Assembly (NCBI RefSeq): GCF_043290135.1
Contig: NW_027464588.1
Span: 4,889,501-4,953,500, forward strand
Source of the DNA: Rhipicephalus microplus
Taxonomy: Eukaryota > Arthropoda > Arachnida > Ixodida > Ixodidae
Direction: 5' to 3'
Length of the DNA stretch: 64,000 bases
Part shown: one piece after another, positions 35,666 through 47,353 of the stretch
Position numbering within the stretch: the stretch's first letter is position 1
How the letters are laid out: each line of letters starts with the position of its first letter
Translations under genes and position numbers: made by a program
Notes under the pieces: model-generated
What the model saw: only the letters and a program-made list of their open reading frames with translations
Told to the model about the DNA's origin: nothing
Database searches by the model: none

Positions 35666-38492
35666 GAGCATTCATGTGCTCGCGTCTCCGTTTTTTAGGG
35701 TGGTGACAACTCCGATCATGGTCGCTTACAACTGGCTAAAACGGCCCCCATACTTGACGGGCCGCCATGTTGGTTCTGAGTGGTCGCTCATTTACATTGA
35801 CGGCTGCGTGGGTTTCAACGAGAAGAGTTTTTTTTGTATAGCAAGTGCTGAAGGCTGAAGGGTTGTTTTCTGAAGTTAGCTGTGATTTGGTAGAACAGGA
35901 AAGACATGTTCGTGACTCAAGTTTGTATAAAATACTGTTAAAACAGTTCTCTCCCACTTGGTAGACCCACCGCATTTGCGAAGTGAGGTTATTTAGGGAG
36001 CATATATTTGCGAGGGGGAGAACATTGATGTCACTATGAATGGACTTCAATGTCTGTGCGCCATTCATGAAGCGCATTCACCTTAGCACTGCAAATACAT
36101 TAAAGGCCTCTTAGTGCAAGGCTCGAAACCGTGCTGTTTATATGATGGAACTCGTAACGACAGGGAAGGCAGATCAAACAACCGGGTAGCTCGCGATGTT
36201 CTCTTTAAACTGAATAGCTCAGCTAGCCTGTTTCTCGTACCCTAAACATTGCGTTTCTCCGTAATAAAATTTCCTACAGCAAGTTTAGTTCCTGAGAACA
36301 TATCTGTACAAAGACTGCTTAAAAACCTCACAAGCTGTAAGCATTGCCCGAAAAAGTGGGGCATTCAATCACATTACACCGCCCTCCCCCTATGCCCACA
36401 AGCCTGTATATTAGGCTAGAAGAAAAGAAAAGCTGAGCAACGAGGGACAAAACAAGTTTTTCCAGGTCAGATTTTATTGCAAACAGCATCCAAACGGCAT
36501 CTGGCCTTGTGTCTTCAAACCATCCTGCCTTCTTTGCTGGAAGCTTGTGTCCTCGCAGTGGGCCTAGAGTAATGCAATAAGACAAAAAATCATACACGGC
36601 TTTGACCACATATACGGAGTCCATACACGTTTTCTCTAAAAGCACTAAATAAAAGCGGAGTTTACGATATCAAATCATCTGTGTCTGGTTATGAAACAAA
36701 AGGACGACACAAATAACGATGCAGCGCATAGGGCATATTTGAGTTATGGGCTGACGACCGACTTGCTTAGTGCACATATACTCCTTCATTCAGGACCGAC
36801 AGATAGACAGAAGAATGGACGGACACGAACAGTAAATCTGTTGCATTCTATGTCAATAAAGAGAAGTCTTGTTTGCAAATATTGAGCGAGTTTCAGTGTG
36901 GTTGCGCGTGTCAATGAAGCGAAGAACAAATACCCCATGGCAAGCCACACAAAAAGTTAGTTGCGTTGCAACTGTGCAAGACAAGCGCCTACAGGGAACG
37001 CGTTCACCGGCTCGTCTGTCTACCTCTCCAAATGCCCTTCCTCAGCAACCGCGGCAAAATTGCAGGAATGCGAACATCTGCCTGAAAAGGAAAAAGCAAA
37101 CGGGAGCGTCTGTAGGTGGTTTACGGGCCTGGCGTTTTCCGCGACAAATGCAGCGACAGCTTCGGAAACCGACAAAGTTCAGATAGTGAATGCATGCAGG
37201 ACCACACATTCGACTAGTCATATCATTCGATTGAGGAACTGTGCTTCGACTACAAGGATAAACAAGCATACTCAACCATCTTGAGCTCGCACAGTGTAGC
37301 CGAACGAAGCCTAATTCATTATTATACTGTGCACGTTGTCGTGCTTACTTTGCTCAAACTGCTTTTCGTTACATGGCTAAGTCAGCCATTTCACGAAATG
37401 TGTGGTGGTATACTCAACCCACTCTCAATACAACGAATTATCACCTCACAAACACGGCGAGAAGTAGTCGCCTCCAAGCAGTCTCTCTTCAAATGTGTAG
37501 CCCAGTGTTTCCGTTCGTTAGAGCAAGTCGGAAAGCCGGAAGGTCTCCAGATGGTTTTGCATTGTGGCATGCAGGACCCTGGCATAAAGACTTCAAAGTT
37601 CCTTTATGTGTGGTTAGCATGAGGATGGTGTCGTATCGGAAGCTACGTCTATGGGGTAATCAAACGCAGTTCATACCGTACCTTGCATACCCGCGCCAAC
37701 ATGCAGCTCGTGCAGTGTGACGGAGCAGGAACGCCTGCACGCAAGAACCAACATGGCGCCTGTTGCCACGGAAACCGGGACTGGCAACATTGTGTTATAG
37801 GGTGTGGCGGCAAGTGGTGGCTCAAAGGCTGACACCGCCCTAAAACAAGCAGACGCGCGGACATGAAGGCTCCCTAGAAGTATATACAAACTGCAGTTTA
37901 GCGAGGATATTCTTGGTGTCGCTGTATTGCTACTCCCCGTAAAACCCCTTAATCTTGGGATCAAGGGGATTTATCTTTGCGATTGCCTTCTAGGTGGGAT
38001 GTGCCTAGGTGCGCGGGAAAGGAGGGCCTCCCTAAGTCTCCTGGATCGTCGCCGTACGTGCCGCATCGTTGGTGGGGCGTAGACGAGGCAGAGCGGCGGG
38101 CACGGAGGGCCGTTGCTCTCGTGCTTGTCGCCAGACAGACAGGTCCCCATAACTAAAAGTGCACGCAGATAAGTCAGTTTCACTGCGTTCGCTTATCGAC
38201 AGGTCCGCCACAGCACTGGCACGTGCATTAAGGCTGTATTGAAAAAAAAAGATGTTTTCAACTGTTTCTGCACGCAGTTCAATCCACTAATGGTCACGTC
38301 TTCTTGGTGCACTGTCTGGGAGCGCTGTCTCACCAGCACCATAGAGCTTTTAGCGGGACGGCTCAGTGCTCTCCCATAGTTGAGTACGAAGTACTCGAAA
38401 TCGTTAAACACTTGGTCTAAACAGCAGTCGGTTAACAGCGCCACCTTAGGAAAAAGGGCTTTGTCCACAGAGGTGGGCACTTCGACCGCGGC
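35666..38492. other. Unassigned spacer
   Basis: No supported gene. Short open frames up to about 115 codons have no recognisable domain. A hairpin with arms CCCCTTAATC/GATCAAGGGG lies at about 37945-37968. 37640-38190 is GC-richer than its surroundings but I cannot assign it. Confidence 0.4.
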
Positions 38493-38623
38493 GCCCCGCC
38501 AAGGTAGTCTAGCAGCTAAGGTACTCGGCTGCTATCTCGCAGATCGCGGTATCAAATCCCGGCTGCGGTGGCTGCATTTCCGATGGAGGCGTAAATGTAG
38601 GCCCGTGTGCTCAGATTTGGTAC
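38493..38623 (+). mobile_element. Ruka-like SINE, 3'-truncated
   Basis: Head with A box (GTAGTCTAGCAGCTAAGG) and B box (GGTATCAAATCCC), then 'GGCTGCATTTCCGATGGAGG' and 'GGCCCGTGTGCTCAGATTTG'. The 3' half of the family is absent. Confidence 0.78.
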
Positions 38624-39177
38624 ACTACCCAGCAGACCATCGCACAAATCAGCGTCCAGATTTAAGCGTTGTACGACGGGCATCGACATTTTATTCGAAT
38701 CCTCTAACGCCAATTACCCTTCAGAGTTGTCAAATATATGAGATATAGAAACGTTCTAGCCTTTCTATCCAAGACTTGGTGTTCGGTCCTACTCGCCCCT
38801 CTCTGCTACCACTCTGACCTTCTTGGGTGTCCTGGCCCTTGTGAGGATTTATTTGCTAGACTGTGGTTCATTAGCTAAGCCGAGATCGAGATCCCAACTG
38901 TGCACGCCTAAAACACAGCAAGAAAAGGGCTGTGGCTTGAACTCGTTATGCTTGGGTGTGCGTAGCGAGAGGTACGGTAAATCATATTGTTTAGCTTGGT
39001 TCTCTTAATGGTTACGCTTCTCGAGGCATACGGCTCGTTATAACTCCACTTCCTCAGTTCACTGCCTCCTCTCGATTTCGTTCCGACGACGAAGCCTGGC
39101 TTTTTTTAGTCTTTCCGACTCACTTGTCATATCTGCTGTTGAATCGCACCAAGTCATCTATTCTGTATATATACGAC
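38624..39177. other. Unassigned spacer
   Basis: No recognised gene or repeat between the SINE fragment and the solo LTR. Confidence 0.4.
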
Positions 39178-40294
39178 TGTCACAAGTCCCGCTAAGTAGG
39201 GAGGCGATCGCCGGGCTAATTCCAGGTGTCGATGTACCGAGCCCCCGAACTGCACCACGAAAGCAGGGACAATTTAGAAGTGGTCTTATTTGGCGCACCA
39301 GCGCACTTCGGCTGTGGCCCAAAGAACGAATAAGAGCCGAGAGTTCATAAACAAAACAAAATTATATTCTTGAATATGGCAGATCAAACGATACACAAAT
39401 ATGTACACTCAACAATAGTTGCATACGATATGTCAATAATCAAACAACGTACTACACAGTACGATCAGATACACTCGAAACAACGGACTCAAACAACAAT
39501 ACGCGCTACAAGGCAACCATATGCATTGAACAAACAAGACACCTAAAGACTAGAGACTTCAAAAACTTTTTCAGTTCAAAGTCTTTGTAACAAAGTCTGA
39601 ATGATACTTTTCCAAGAATCACTCGATCAAAGGCCAATGCTGTTGTTTTTCTGCTTCCCCAAAAGTTTCTCTTCCAGGAAACCTCGAGTCTTCAATTGGC
39701 CGCTCTCCAAACACCAAACTTCTTCGCCGGTAACACGTCGGCTTCCCACTCGCAGCTGCTGCAACGCGTCTTCGCTGGCTGGCGGTATACACACTCTTCT
39801 GCTTGTATCACGAGTCTTCACCCCTCAGGTGGAAATCCTCTTTATTACCTGCTTTGTCACTGAGGACAGACGCCTTTGCCGACAAGGCGGAACACCCTAT
39901 GCCCCCTGGCGCAAACTTTTTTCTTGTTTTCCCTTCTTCGCTGCTTGCTTAAATATCTTTCGCGCAAGCTTCCAAAAAATTCTCATCGTTTCGTCAGCAC
40001 GATGCACAGCAAAGGCTGGAGAAAAAGCGAGACGTTTCGAGGGCCGTCCGCGACACGTGACGCCACTCTGCATCATCACGCCCCTTTCCTTCGAGAACCT
40101 TCCAGGGCTTGCTCGGCCGCCGATGTGAGAAGGTTGGTCGGCGAAACCACGCTTCCAAGAAAAAGGGGGAGAGACGACGTACCCAGGGAGTGTTTGGATG
40201 CTTGTTTACTTTATCGTTGACCTTGAGGCTTCTCTCTGGCGCTTGGTCGCCAAAATTCAGAGGTGCGCCTTTTTTTTAGCACTCGTTTGTGCCA
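39178..40294 (-). repeat. Solo LTR of the gag-pro element family
   Basis: Homologous to 2711-3832 along its length, e.g. 'TAGGGAGGCGATCGCCGGGC' near the left end and TTTTAGCACTCGTT near the right. It starts TGTCAC and ends TGTGCCA (consensus TGTGACA). The five bases ACGAC flank it exactly (39173-39177 and 40295-40299). There is no internal region, so the provirus-like copy was reduced by LTR-LTR recombination. It is clearly more diverged than the copy at the window start. Confidence 0.88.
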
Positions 40295-40299
40295 ACGAC

Positions 40300-40897
40300 G
40301 CAATGCCGCTGCAGCCTCTGCTGCTGCAATGCAGTTTTACCGGCTCCTTCCCTGCGCTTTGACAGATTGTGTAGTGAGCTGCGCTGCCGGCTGCGGTGGT
40401 CGATGGGCGCCGGCTCAGCTTGCGGTGTGGCGAACGGTCACAGTGAAGTGGCTAGAATATGGCTCAAAAGCTCTCGCAAGAAAAAGTTGTTTTTACACCC
40501 AACGAACCACGGCGCACTGGCCCTTCTTTTATGAAAGACAGTCGAGTTTCCGATAAAACTACTAGTATATTTTCTTGGCTAATGAAATTATTGTATACTA
40601 GCTTTGTCGTTACAACAAAACACATCAGTTTTGACTAAGCAGTGACGTCAGAATAACTGACTAAATTTACAAGGATATGTTCAAGTTTCTGACGTACAAC
40701 CAGTGATGCCAACGTGAGTGTCTACTGAAAATTCGACAATCGAAAACACTCCAGAAGTGCTTGGCGTCATAAAATTATTACACACTATTGAAACCGTTTA
40801 GATTGTTCTTTTTCCCGACGAGGTTGGCTTCCTGCTCTTCTACAGTAGAAAACCACGTACTCTAAATTGTTTAACACTTTTCCTATACACAGTTCCA
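40300..40897. other. Unassigned spacer
   Basis: No recognised gene. Ends at the tail of the LINE on the minus strand. Confidence 0.4.
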
Positions 40898-41121
40898 CAA
40901 TTTCATTCATTTCATTTTCATTTCATTCATTTCATTTTATTTTATTCGGACATTTCCGCAGAAATGCCCACGAAGGGGGCAAAAGGAGAGTGTGTCTCCT
41001 GACTTGGCCCCTCTTCGTGAGGCACCTCGGGCAGGTAGAGCAGGACAGTACAAAACACCATAACATATTTTGAAATACAATACAAGTTGAAAAACAGTGA
41101 ATACTATAAATATTACATACA

Positions 41122-44017
41122 TTACATATTTCCTTTACATACACTGTAGACTTGTGTTCTGTTTATTACATCGTAAATACGCTTCTTAAATTGTGTTATG
41201 TTTTTAGCCTCCTTAGCGTATTCAATTATTTCAGGAATCCTGTTGCACAGTAGAATGATTTGGTTATTAATTGACTGTACACCATAGTTAGTCCGGCACA
41301 TTGGCCCGACCAACGCAACAGTACGCAGATTATACGTAAGATCTCTGCTTAAGTACACATCAGAAAAAATCTGGAAATTATCTTTAATTTTTTTGAAGAT
41401 TAACATGGCTAGTTGCATCCTATAGCACTCTGGGAACGGGAGTACATTATACATATAAAAAAGAGACATATTAGTGGGGACCGAGGTACTTATCAAACCT
41501 AGTGCGCGTTTTTGAAGAAGAATTATACTTTCTGTATTTGTTTTGTTACACGTACCCCAGACTAAAATGCAATAAATGATTTGCGAGTAGATAAGAGAAA
41601 AGTAAAGCTGCCGTTTAACTCTCCCTGGAAGGAGATGCTGTAAGCGTCGAATTAGACCGATCGATCTTGATATTTTTATTCGCAGGTTGTCCACATGGTG
41701 GGACCAACTAAGGTCACTTTGAAAACACACACCCAGAAACTGAATTTTATTTACCTGCGCAATATTTTCTCCATTAAAAATCAGAGAGATAGCATAATCT
41801 ACAGGCCTATTTTTTTGCTTGAAGAGCATAAATTTAGTTTTTTTTATGTTTAGTTCTAGCTGATTGACTGTAAGCCATGATTTTAGTTTATCCAACCAAG
41901 AATTTGCAGTTATTTCAATATCGCGAAGATCTAAACCAGAAAAGAAGGCATTGGTATCGTCGGCGTACATGACTACGTTTGGTGTGGACTGAATGTTTAC
42001 TATGTCATTGATATAAAGTATAAAAAGTAGAGGACCAAGTATCGATCCTTGGGGAACCCCATACTTAATTACGCCCAAATCAGATTTATAATTGTGGAGC
42101 TGTACATATTGTTTCCTGGCCCAAAGATAGCTTTTCATTAGATCAAGCGCAATCCCGCGTATTCCATACAGTTGAAGTTTCCTAATTAATATATCGTGCT
42201 TTATCGAGTCAAAAGCCTTACGGAAATCGAGAAATATTCCCACAGTGTAAAATTTTTTTTCAAAGTTATGAAGTAGGCTGTCCTTAATACGGAGTAAAGC
42301 AGACTGAGTTGATCTACCTGGTTGGAATCCACACTGTTCTTCACAAATGACATTTCTGTTTGCTATAAAAGAAAATACCCTCTTATATATCAGGCGTTCC
42401 GCGACCTTAGAGAAAAGCGGCAGAATAGAGATTGGGCGATAATTTTGAAGTTCATTTTTATCACCTCCTTTAAAAATTATTGTTACGCGAGCTATTTTCA
42501 TGGCACATGGAAAAATTCCCGTCAAGAAGAGTCTGTTGCATATGTAAGTGAATGGGGCGACAATCAAATCAGCAACTGCCTTGATAGGTGCTGCGGAAAT
42601 GCCATCTTCTCCTGGTGAGCTGTTCTTTAGTGAGCATATGGCAGTGGCTACTTCCTCCTCGGTAACGGGTAATAAAAACAAAGAATTAGTGGAAGAGCTT
42701 TCAATATAGCATTCAGCCGGTTTAAGGTCAGTCGCTTGTGTTATATTACTTGAGGATCCTGCCTCAAGGAAATGAAGGTTAAATTTGTCTGCCAGTGCCT
42801 TGCCACTGAAGTGAATATCGTTTATCTGTATATAGCTAGGGACAGTGGCTTGTTTTCTTCCTATCAATTTATTAACCGAGCTCCAAACCATTTTTGAGTT
42901 GTTAATCACTGTAGAAAACTTGTAGGCATAGAAATCTATTTTCGCCTTCTTGAGGTCTTTGTTTACTTTGTTTCTAAAATTTTTAAACTCAATGAGGTCA
43001 GTCTGTTCTTTTGTTTTCAAAAAGTGCTGGAAAAGTTTGTTTTTTTCATTTATCCGCTTAAGAAGTGCCGGCGTAATCCACTCCTTTCTCGCTCTCTTGT
43101 GTTTCTTTACAACAACGTACGGAAAAGCAGTATTGTAGTTACTAACCATTTTTGACATAAACAGGTTGTATGCCTTAGACGGATCAGGTTCTCGGTACAG
43201 GTCATCCCACTTGCAGTTAAACATTAGAGAGCGAAAACGGAGAATATTTGGATCGTTTATATCTCTACGCATGTATTTTGGAGAATTCTGCAGTTCTGGC
43301 ATTGTTAATAGTGCAAAAAAAGGTAAGTGGTCACTTATACCAGAGCTGAATACTCCGGCTAATGCACTGTCAGGGGATAAATTAGTGAAACAGAGATCAA
43401 TGATTGTTTCTGATGTGCTTGTTATTCTGGTAGGAGTGCTAATGATGTTTTCGCAGCCATGAGACAACATTAACTCCATTAGTTTTAGCTTAATAGGACC
43501 ATCTTTTGATATATCTATATTAAAATCACCAAATGATATCATGAACCATCGATTAGAATTAGCATGATGTTGAAGCTTCTCTAAAAACTCAAGAAGTGAG
43601 TCAGTATTACCATCCGGGGGGCGGTAGATCAGTACTATTACAACCTTGTTGTGTATCACAGTAACTGCTTCAAAATCACTACACACAACACAATAGTCGG
43701 GCCACGCCTCATAGGGCAAATTTTGTTTGATATACAAAGATACACCGCCACCGCGTTTTCCAGTTCTGAATACTGATTCCATATTGTAATTTCCCAAACT
43801 GACCACGTCTGACTGAAGAAAACCATGTCTCCGAGAAGCCCATGATATCAAAGTCATAGTTGAGGTGTACTAATTCGCTTTCAATTTCCTCACCCTTGTT
43901 CCTCATACTCTGTGCATTAATATGATAAAGGGAAAGACCACGTTCAGAAAGAAAGTTCGAGTCCTTAATCAAATTCTTGAAAGAGACAGCATTGTAATGC
44001 ATCGACTTGATCATCAA
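41122..44017 (-). pseudogene. LINE ORF2: endonuclease plus reverse transcriptase, one frameshift
   Basis: The AP-type endonuclease starts at 44017: INAQSMRNK and MGFSETWFSS are in the first frame. A single shift near 43815 moves the rest into the frame that stays open for some 900 codons: RGGGVSLYIKQ, GDFNID and SDHLPFF (catalytic Asp/His). The RT follows: SPGEDGIS, NYRPISILPLFSKVAE, GFQPGRSTQSAL, FLDFRKAFDSIKH, GVPQGSILGPLLFILYIND and the active site MYADDTN. The C-terminal part, with VWGTCNKTN, is typical of CR1-group elements. All catalytic residues I can check are intact. Restoring one base would give a complete ORF, so this copy is young, or the shift is a sequencing error. Confidence 0.88.
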
Positions 44018-44059
44018 AACAGAAAAAAAGCCATAAAAGGCGATAGGTACAGTAAGTGT

Positions 44060-44992
44060 TTAAACAATCTTGTTTAGATCATCTTCAGATGCAATTCGGA
44101 TTGCGCGTGCTTCTGAATTCCTTCTGACAAAAATCTTTCCCTGTGAAGACCAAGTGAATCGATAGTTCATCTCGGTGGCTCTAGTCCTTGCCATCCAAAG
44201 GAGCTTCTTATTTGCAGGAGTTAAGTTATCAAATAGCTGAATATTACTGTTTTTTTCTCTTAGTTCGGCACGTTTAGCAAGCCATGCTGCCTTCAAGCTC
44301 AGTCGAGCGAATCTTATCAGTATAACTGGGGGTTTCCCTTTACGGGGTGGCAAGCGATGCATGCTTTCAACGTCACAGTCAGATAGTGTCTGCAGGTCAA
44401 GCCTCTTCGCAAGGTCGTTAACTCGTGACAGGGTATCCTCTTTTTCAATAAACGGCATGCCATGAAGTTCCAGATTCTGGCGGCGACTATATTGCTGAAG
44501 GTCATTTAGTTCTAGGTTTAGCTTGCGAATTTCTTTTTCGTCAAAATTTTGTTCCACAGCTTCTACTCTGTTGCGGAGGCTTTCTATGTCTCTATCGTGC
44601 CTTGCGCCGATTTCAAGAAGCTTGTCATGCGTATCTGACATGTGCTGAATGGATTGTTCAATGCTGGTGACTGTTTGCTTTAATTCTGTAAGGTCATCGA
44701 CCTTAGTTGTCAAGTGCGCCAAGCATTTGTTAATTTCCGCAAGTTGCTGGCTCAAGACTTCCGTTAAAGCTGATTGATCAGCGTTATTATTCATCTGAGT
44801 GTTCCTAGATGAAGGCACACGGCAAGTCTGACATTTTAAGGCTTTCTTTGCCTCTTTCCCTTTCTTTTTATAGGTACGTTCACTTATTCCGATACATTCT
44901 CCGATGTGATAGCATTGCCGGCATTCTGCACATGTTATGACATCCTCATCTTCAGAAAAGTATTGTTTACAGGATTCACATACGTCACTCAT
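44060..44992 (-). CDS. LINE ORF1 protein: PHD finger, coiled coil, nucleic-acid-binding C-terminus
   Basis: The intact 310-codon frame starts at the ATG at 44992. Residues 4-60 form a PHD-type zinc finger (CESC ... CAEC..CYH ... C ... CQTC). Residues about 70-170 are a long coiled coil rich in L, E, Q and K. The C-terminal 130 residues (LELHGMPF..., RNSEARAIRI) resemble the RNA-binding ORF1 part of other LINEs and the baculovirus FP-type fold. It ends 42 bases before ORF2, as expected for a bicistronic LINE. Known role: binds LINE RNA to form the RNP. No lesions seen. Confidence 0.85.
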   Translation of the reverse strand: MSDVCESCKQYFSEDEDVITCAECRQCYHIGECIGISERTYKKKGKEAKKALKCQTCRVPSSRNTQMNNNADQSALTEVLSQQLAEINKCLAHLTTKVDDLTELKQTVTSIEQSIQHMSDTHDKLLEIGARHDRDIESLRNRVEAVEQNFDEKEIRKLNLELNDLQQYSRRQNLELHGMPFIEKEDTLSRVNDLAKRLDLQTLSDCDVESMHRLPPRKGKPPVILIRFARLSLKAAWLAKRAELREKNSNIQLFDNLTPANKKLLWMARTRATEMNYRFTWSSQGKIFVRRNSEARAIRIASEDDLNKIV

Positions 44993-45090
44993 TGCAGCAC
45001 TTGTCTAGTCACAAAATACAAAACTCGAGGACAGCAGTAGCAGCAGGAGCAGTTGCAAGCGATAAATAACGTACCAAAACTAACCAACCT

Positions 45091-45690
45091 GCGCATGGGC
45101 AAGAAGATAGTTAGGACCGTGCTCCGCTGAACCGTCTGCCGCCACTGCTGCCCGAAATGTGGTTGAGTCCCACGATGCGACCGAGTATATAAAGGGCGGG
45201 GGGCGTATCACCAGCTGGTCCGTCAAGTGCCCGCGCAGCGCTGTGGTGGATATGCGGATAGTACCAACTTTCCTTGGTTTCAGTTGGTCATTCCCGGGGC
45301 AATGCAGGCTGGTATGGATGCGCGGATGACGTCCACTTTGCGGGGTTTCTGCGCATGGGCAAGAAGATAGTTAGGACCGTGCTCCGCTGAACCGTCTGCC
45401 GCCACTGCTGCCCGAAATGTGGTTGAGTCCCACGATGCGACCGAGTATATAAAGGGCGGGGGGCGTATCACCAGCTGGTCCGTCAAGTGCCCGCGCAGCG
45501 CTGTGGTGGATATGCGGATAGTACCAACTTTCCTTGGTTTCAGTTGGTCATTCCCGGGGCAATGCAGGCTGGTATGGATGCGCGGATGACGTCCACTTTG
45601 CGGGGTTTCTGCGCATGGGCAAGAAGATAGTTAGGACCGTGCTCCGCTGAACCGTCTGCCGCCACTGCTGCCCGAAATGTGGTTTCGTAG
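45091..45690 (-). promoter_or_regulatory. Tandem 260-bp promoter monomers of the LINE
   Basis: 'GCGCATGGGCAAGAAGATAG' begins at 45091, 45351 and 45611, giving a period of exactly 260 bp. Units 1 and 2 are nearly identical; unit 3 is partial and diverges after 45682. Each of the first two has a TATA-containing palindrome-like block (GAGTATATAAAGGGCGG) at 45183 and 45443, which reads TATATACTC on the LINE's strand with ACTCAACC about 27 bp downstream. The layout recalls the monomer promoters of mouse L1. Confidence 0.75.
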
Positions 45691-47014
45691 CATAAGCTAT
45701 GCGGACCGAGTTTGAGCAGTTCTGCGTGGCTTACGGTGAGCAGTTCTGTACAAGGGCAACAAGCAGTGACGTCACACGGCACACAGCTAGCGTTCCGGAG
45801 AAGGCCTGGAAGTAGCTCCTGAAGTGGCGCGCCATTAGTGGGCTGGCGCTTAACTCGCGTGAGATTGTTCGCTCGCTAATTCATTCGTCCATCCATCCAC
45901 CCATCCGTCCGTTCATGTGTGTTCATCCGTCCATCGCCTATAGCTTCCGTTGCGTATGGGAAGCTAGCACTCTCCAGGTGGCGTGCCTACCCTTCATTCA
46001 TATTTGCCTAAAATTTACGTGATGCATTGCCCTGGCGAGCTGACTGAGAACCAGTTATTAGAACACAGCCGCCGTGAGGTGTAGTATATACGGGATCATT
46101 TTAACGTGTCTTCGTATACGTCGCGTGCGCTTAAACTCATGGTGAACGCCTTGCGGCACTATGCCAGGCTTTTCTTGATGTGCGTTGTGTTGTGGATACT
46201 TTGGAACGTGCAATCCTTGCGAAGAATTAGACACTTCGCTGAAAACTTCAACGCAATAAGCGATCAGCGACCCCAGTGATTATTCTCCGCTATGTATTCA
46301 GCGATGTGGTGGGTGCGGTCGGATACTTACGCGAGACTGTGTTGTCGGAAAGACGGACGCTGTCCGCTGAGACGTACGTCTATGACACGGAAGACACAGT
46401 TTGACCTTTCCACGTAAATCCAAGCATTGTACGGCATAAACTTACAGGTATGTGTGCAGTGCTTGCGAATCACGACGTAGTGTGCCGGTGGCTCATTATG
46501 CGCCCGTTATAAGTAAAATTTGTAGTTTTTCTGGCAGCGCAGAGGTAGCATTCAGCACAGTGACCATTGTTTTGAGCGAGAACATCCCATTTGCGTAGAT
46601 GGTAGTCGCAGCTCTTGCACTATATCTTACAGAAAACGTTTCGCTACGCTCTTTCCTTTATGGTGTGCTCAATGGCTTGCGTGAACCCCCAAAATATTTG
46701 TATTACAGTCTTTTTAATAAACTTTCAAGGCAGACGGTGAGTCGCGAAGTGAACCTCTAAGGCTACTTTTACATAAAAGTCCAATGTAAAGCGAAGATTA
46801 GCGGTGTTAGCCGAAATGCAAACGTGACGCAGTGGTCGTGCTTTAACGAAGTCGACTCGCCGTCGTCTTCAGACGGTTCGAAAGCTTACTGTCGGCCGTC
46901 GTCTAAGCAAGATACCTAAAAAAATGCCTTTCAACGACCTGCTGGTAACTGATCTTCTGGTGGTTACTTGGCTGATGTGCATTGTGTTGTATCATGCATA
47001 AATATCATGGTTTT
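45691..47014. other. Unassigned spacer
   Basis: Includes a short (CATC)n stretch at 45880-45920. No gene recognised. Its left 150 bp may belong to the LINE 5' end. Confidence 0.4.
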
Positions 47015-47056
47015 AAATGCGAAGCATTTCTTAGCGAACTTCGGCGACATTAAGCG

Positions 47057-47116
<60 letters not shown>

Positions 47117-47118
47117 GA
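47057..47118. repeat. (TATC)n microsatellite inside copy 3
   Basis: About 15 TATC units at the same position as in copies 1 and 2, with one CGATC interruption near the end. Confidence 0.9.
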
Positions 47119-47353
47119 TCTAGCCGCCTATGACCTTTAGCTCTCCTGGCCGTTCCGCTAATGGTATCATTAGCAAACTTGGTATAGCATAACATGACTG
47201 TATGACGAGCATATTTGACTAGTGAATAACACGAAAACTATGACACATATGTCATCAATGTCATGATTTGAATTTCATGGTACTGCTGCTTTTGCGGTGG
47301 CTTCGTTCACATGACATGTTGCAAAACTGGTATGGTATGACATGATTGCATGG

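Larger units (their letters stand above)
40898..45690 (-). mobile_element. Near-full-length CR1-group LINE
   Basis: Read on the minus strand: tandem promoter monomers and 5' UTR (45690-44993), ORF1 (44992-44060), ORF2 (44017-41122), 3' UTR, then a tail of GAAAT/GAATG-type repeats (40945-40898). Only one frameshift is seen in the whole coding region. The 5' boundary beyond the third, partial monomer is uncertain and could extend to about 45840. No target duplication was established. Confidence 0.85.

Noticed and set aside
36961..37284. 107-codon frame on the plus strand
   Set aside because: No recognised motif, overlapping equally long frames on both strands, and no promoter.
37945..37968. 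Hairpin resembling an intrinsic terminator
   Set aside because: Bacterial-type terminators are not expected in this genome, and no transcription unit ends there.
45280..45782. Two repeated minus-strand ORFs in the LINE promoter monomers
   Set aside because: They are the same monomer sequence read twice, in the 5' UTR of the LINE; the frame is a consequence of the repeat.
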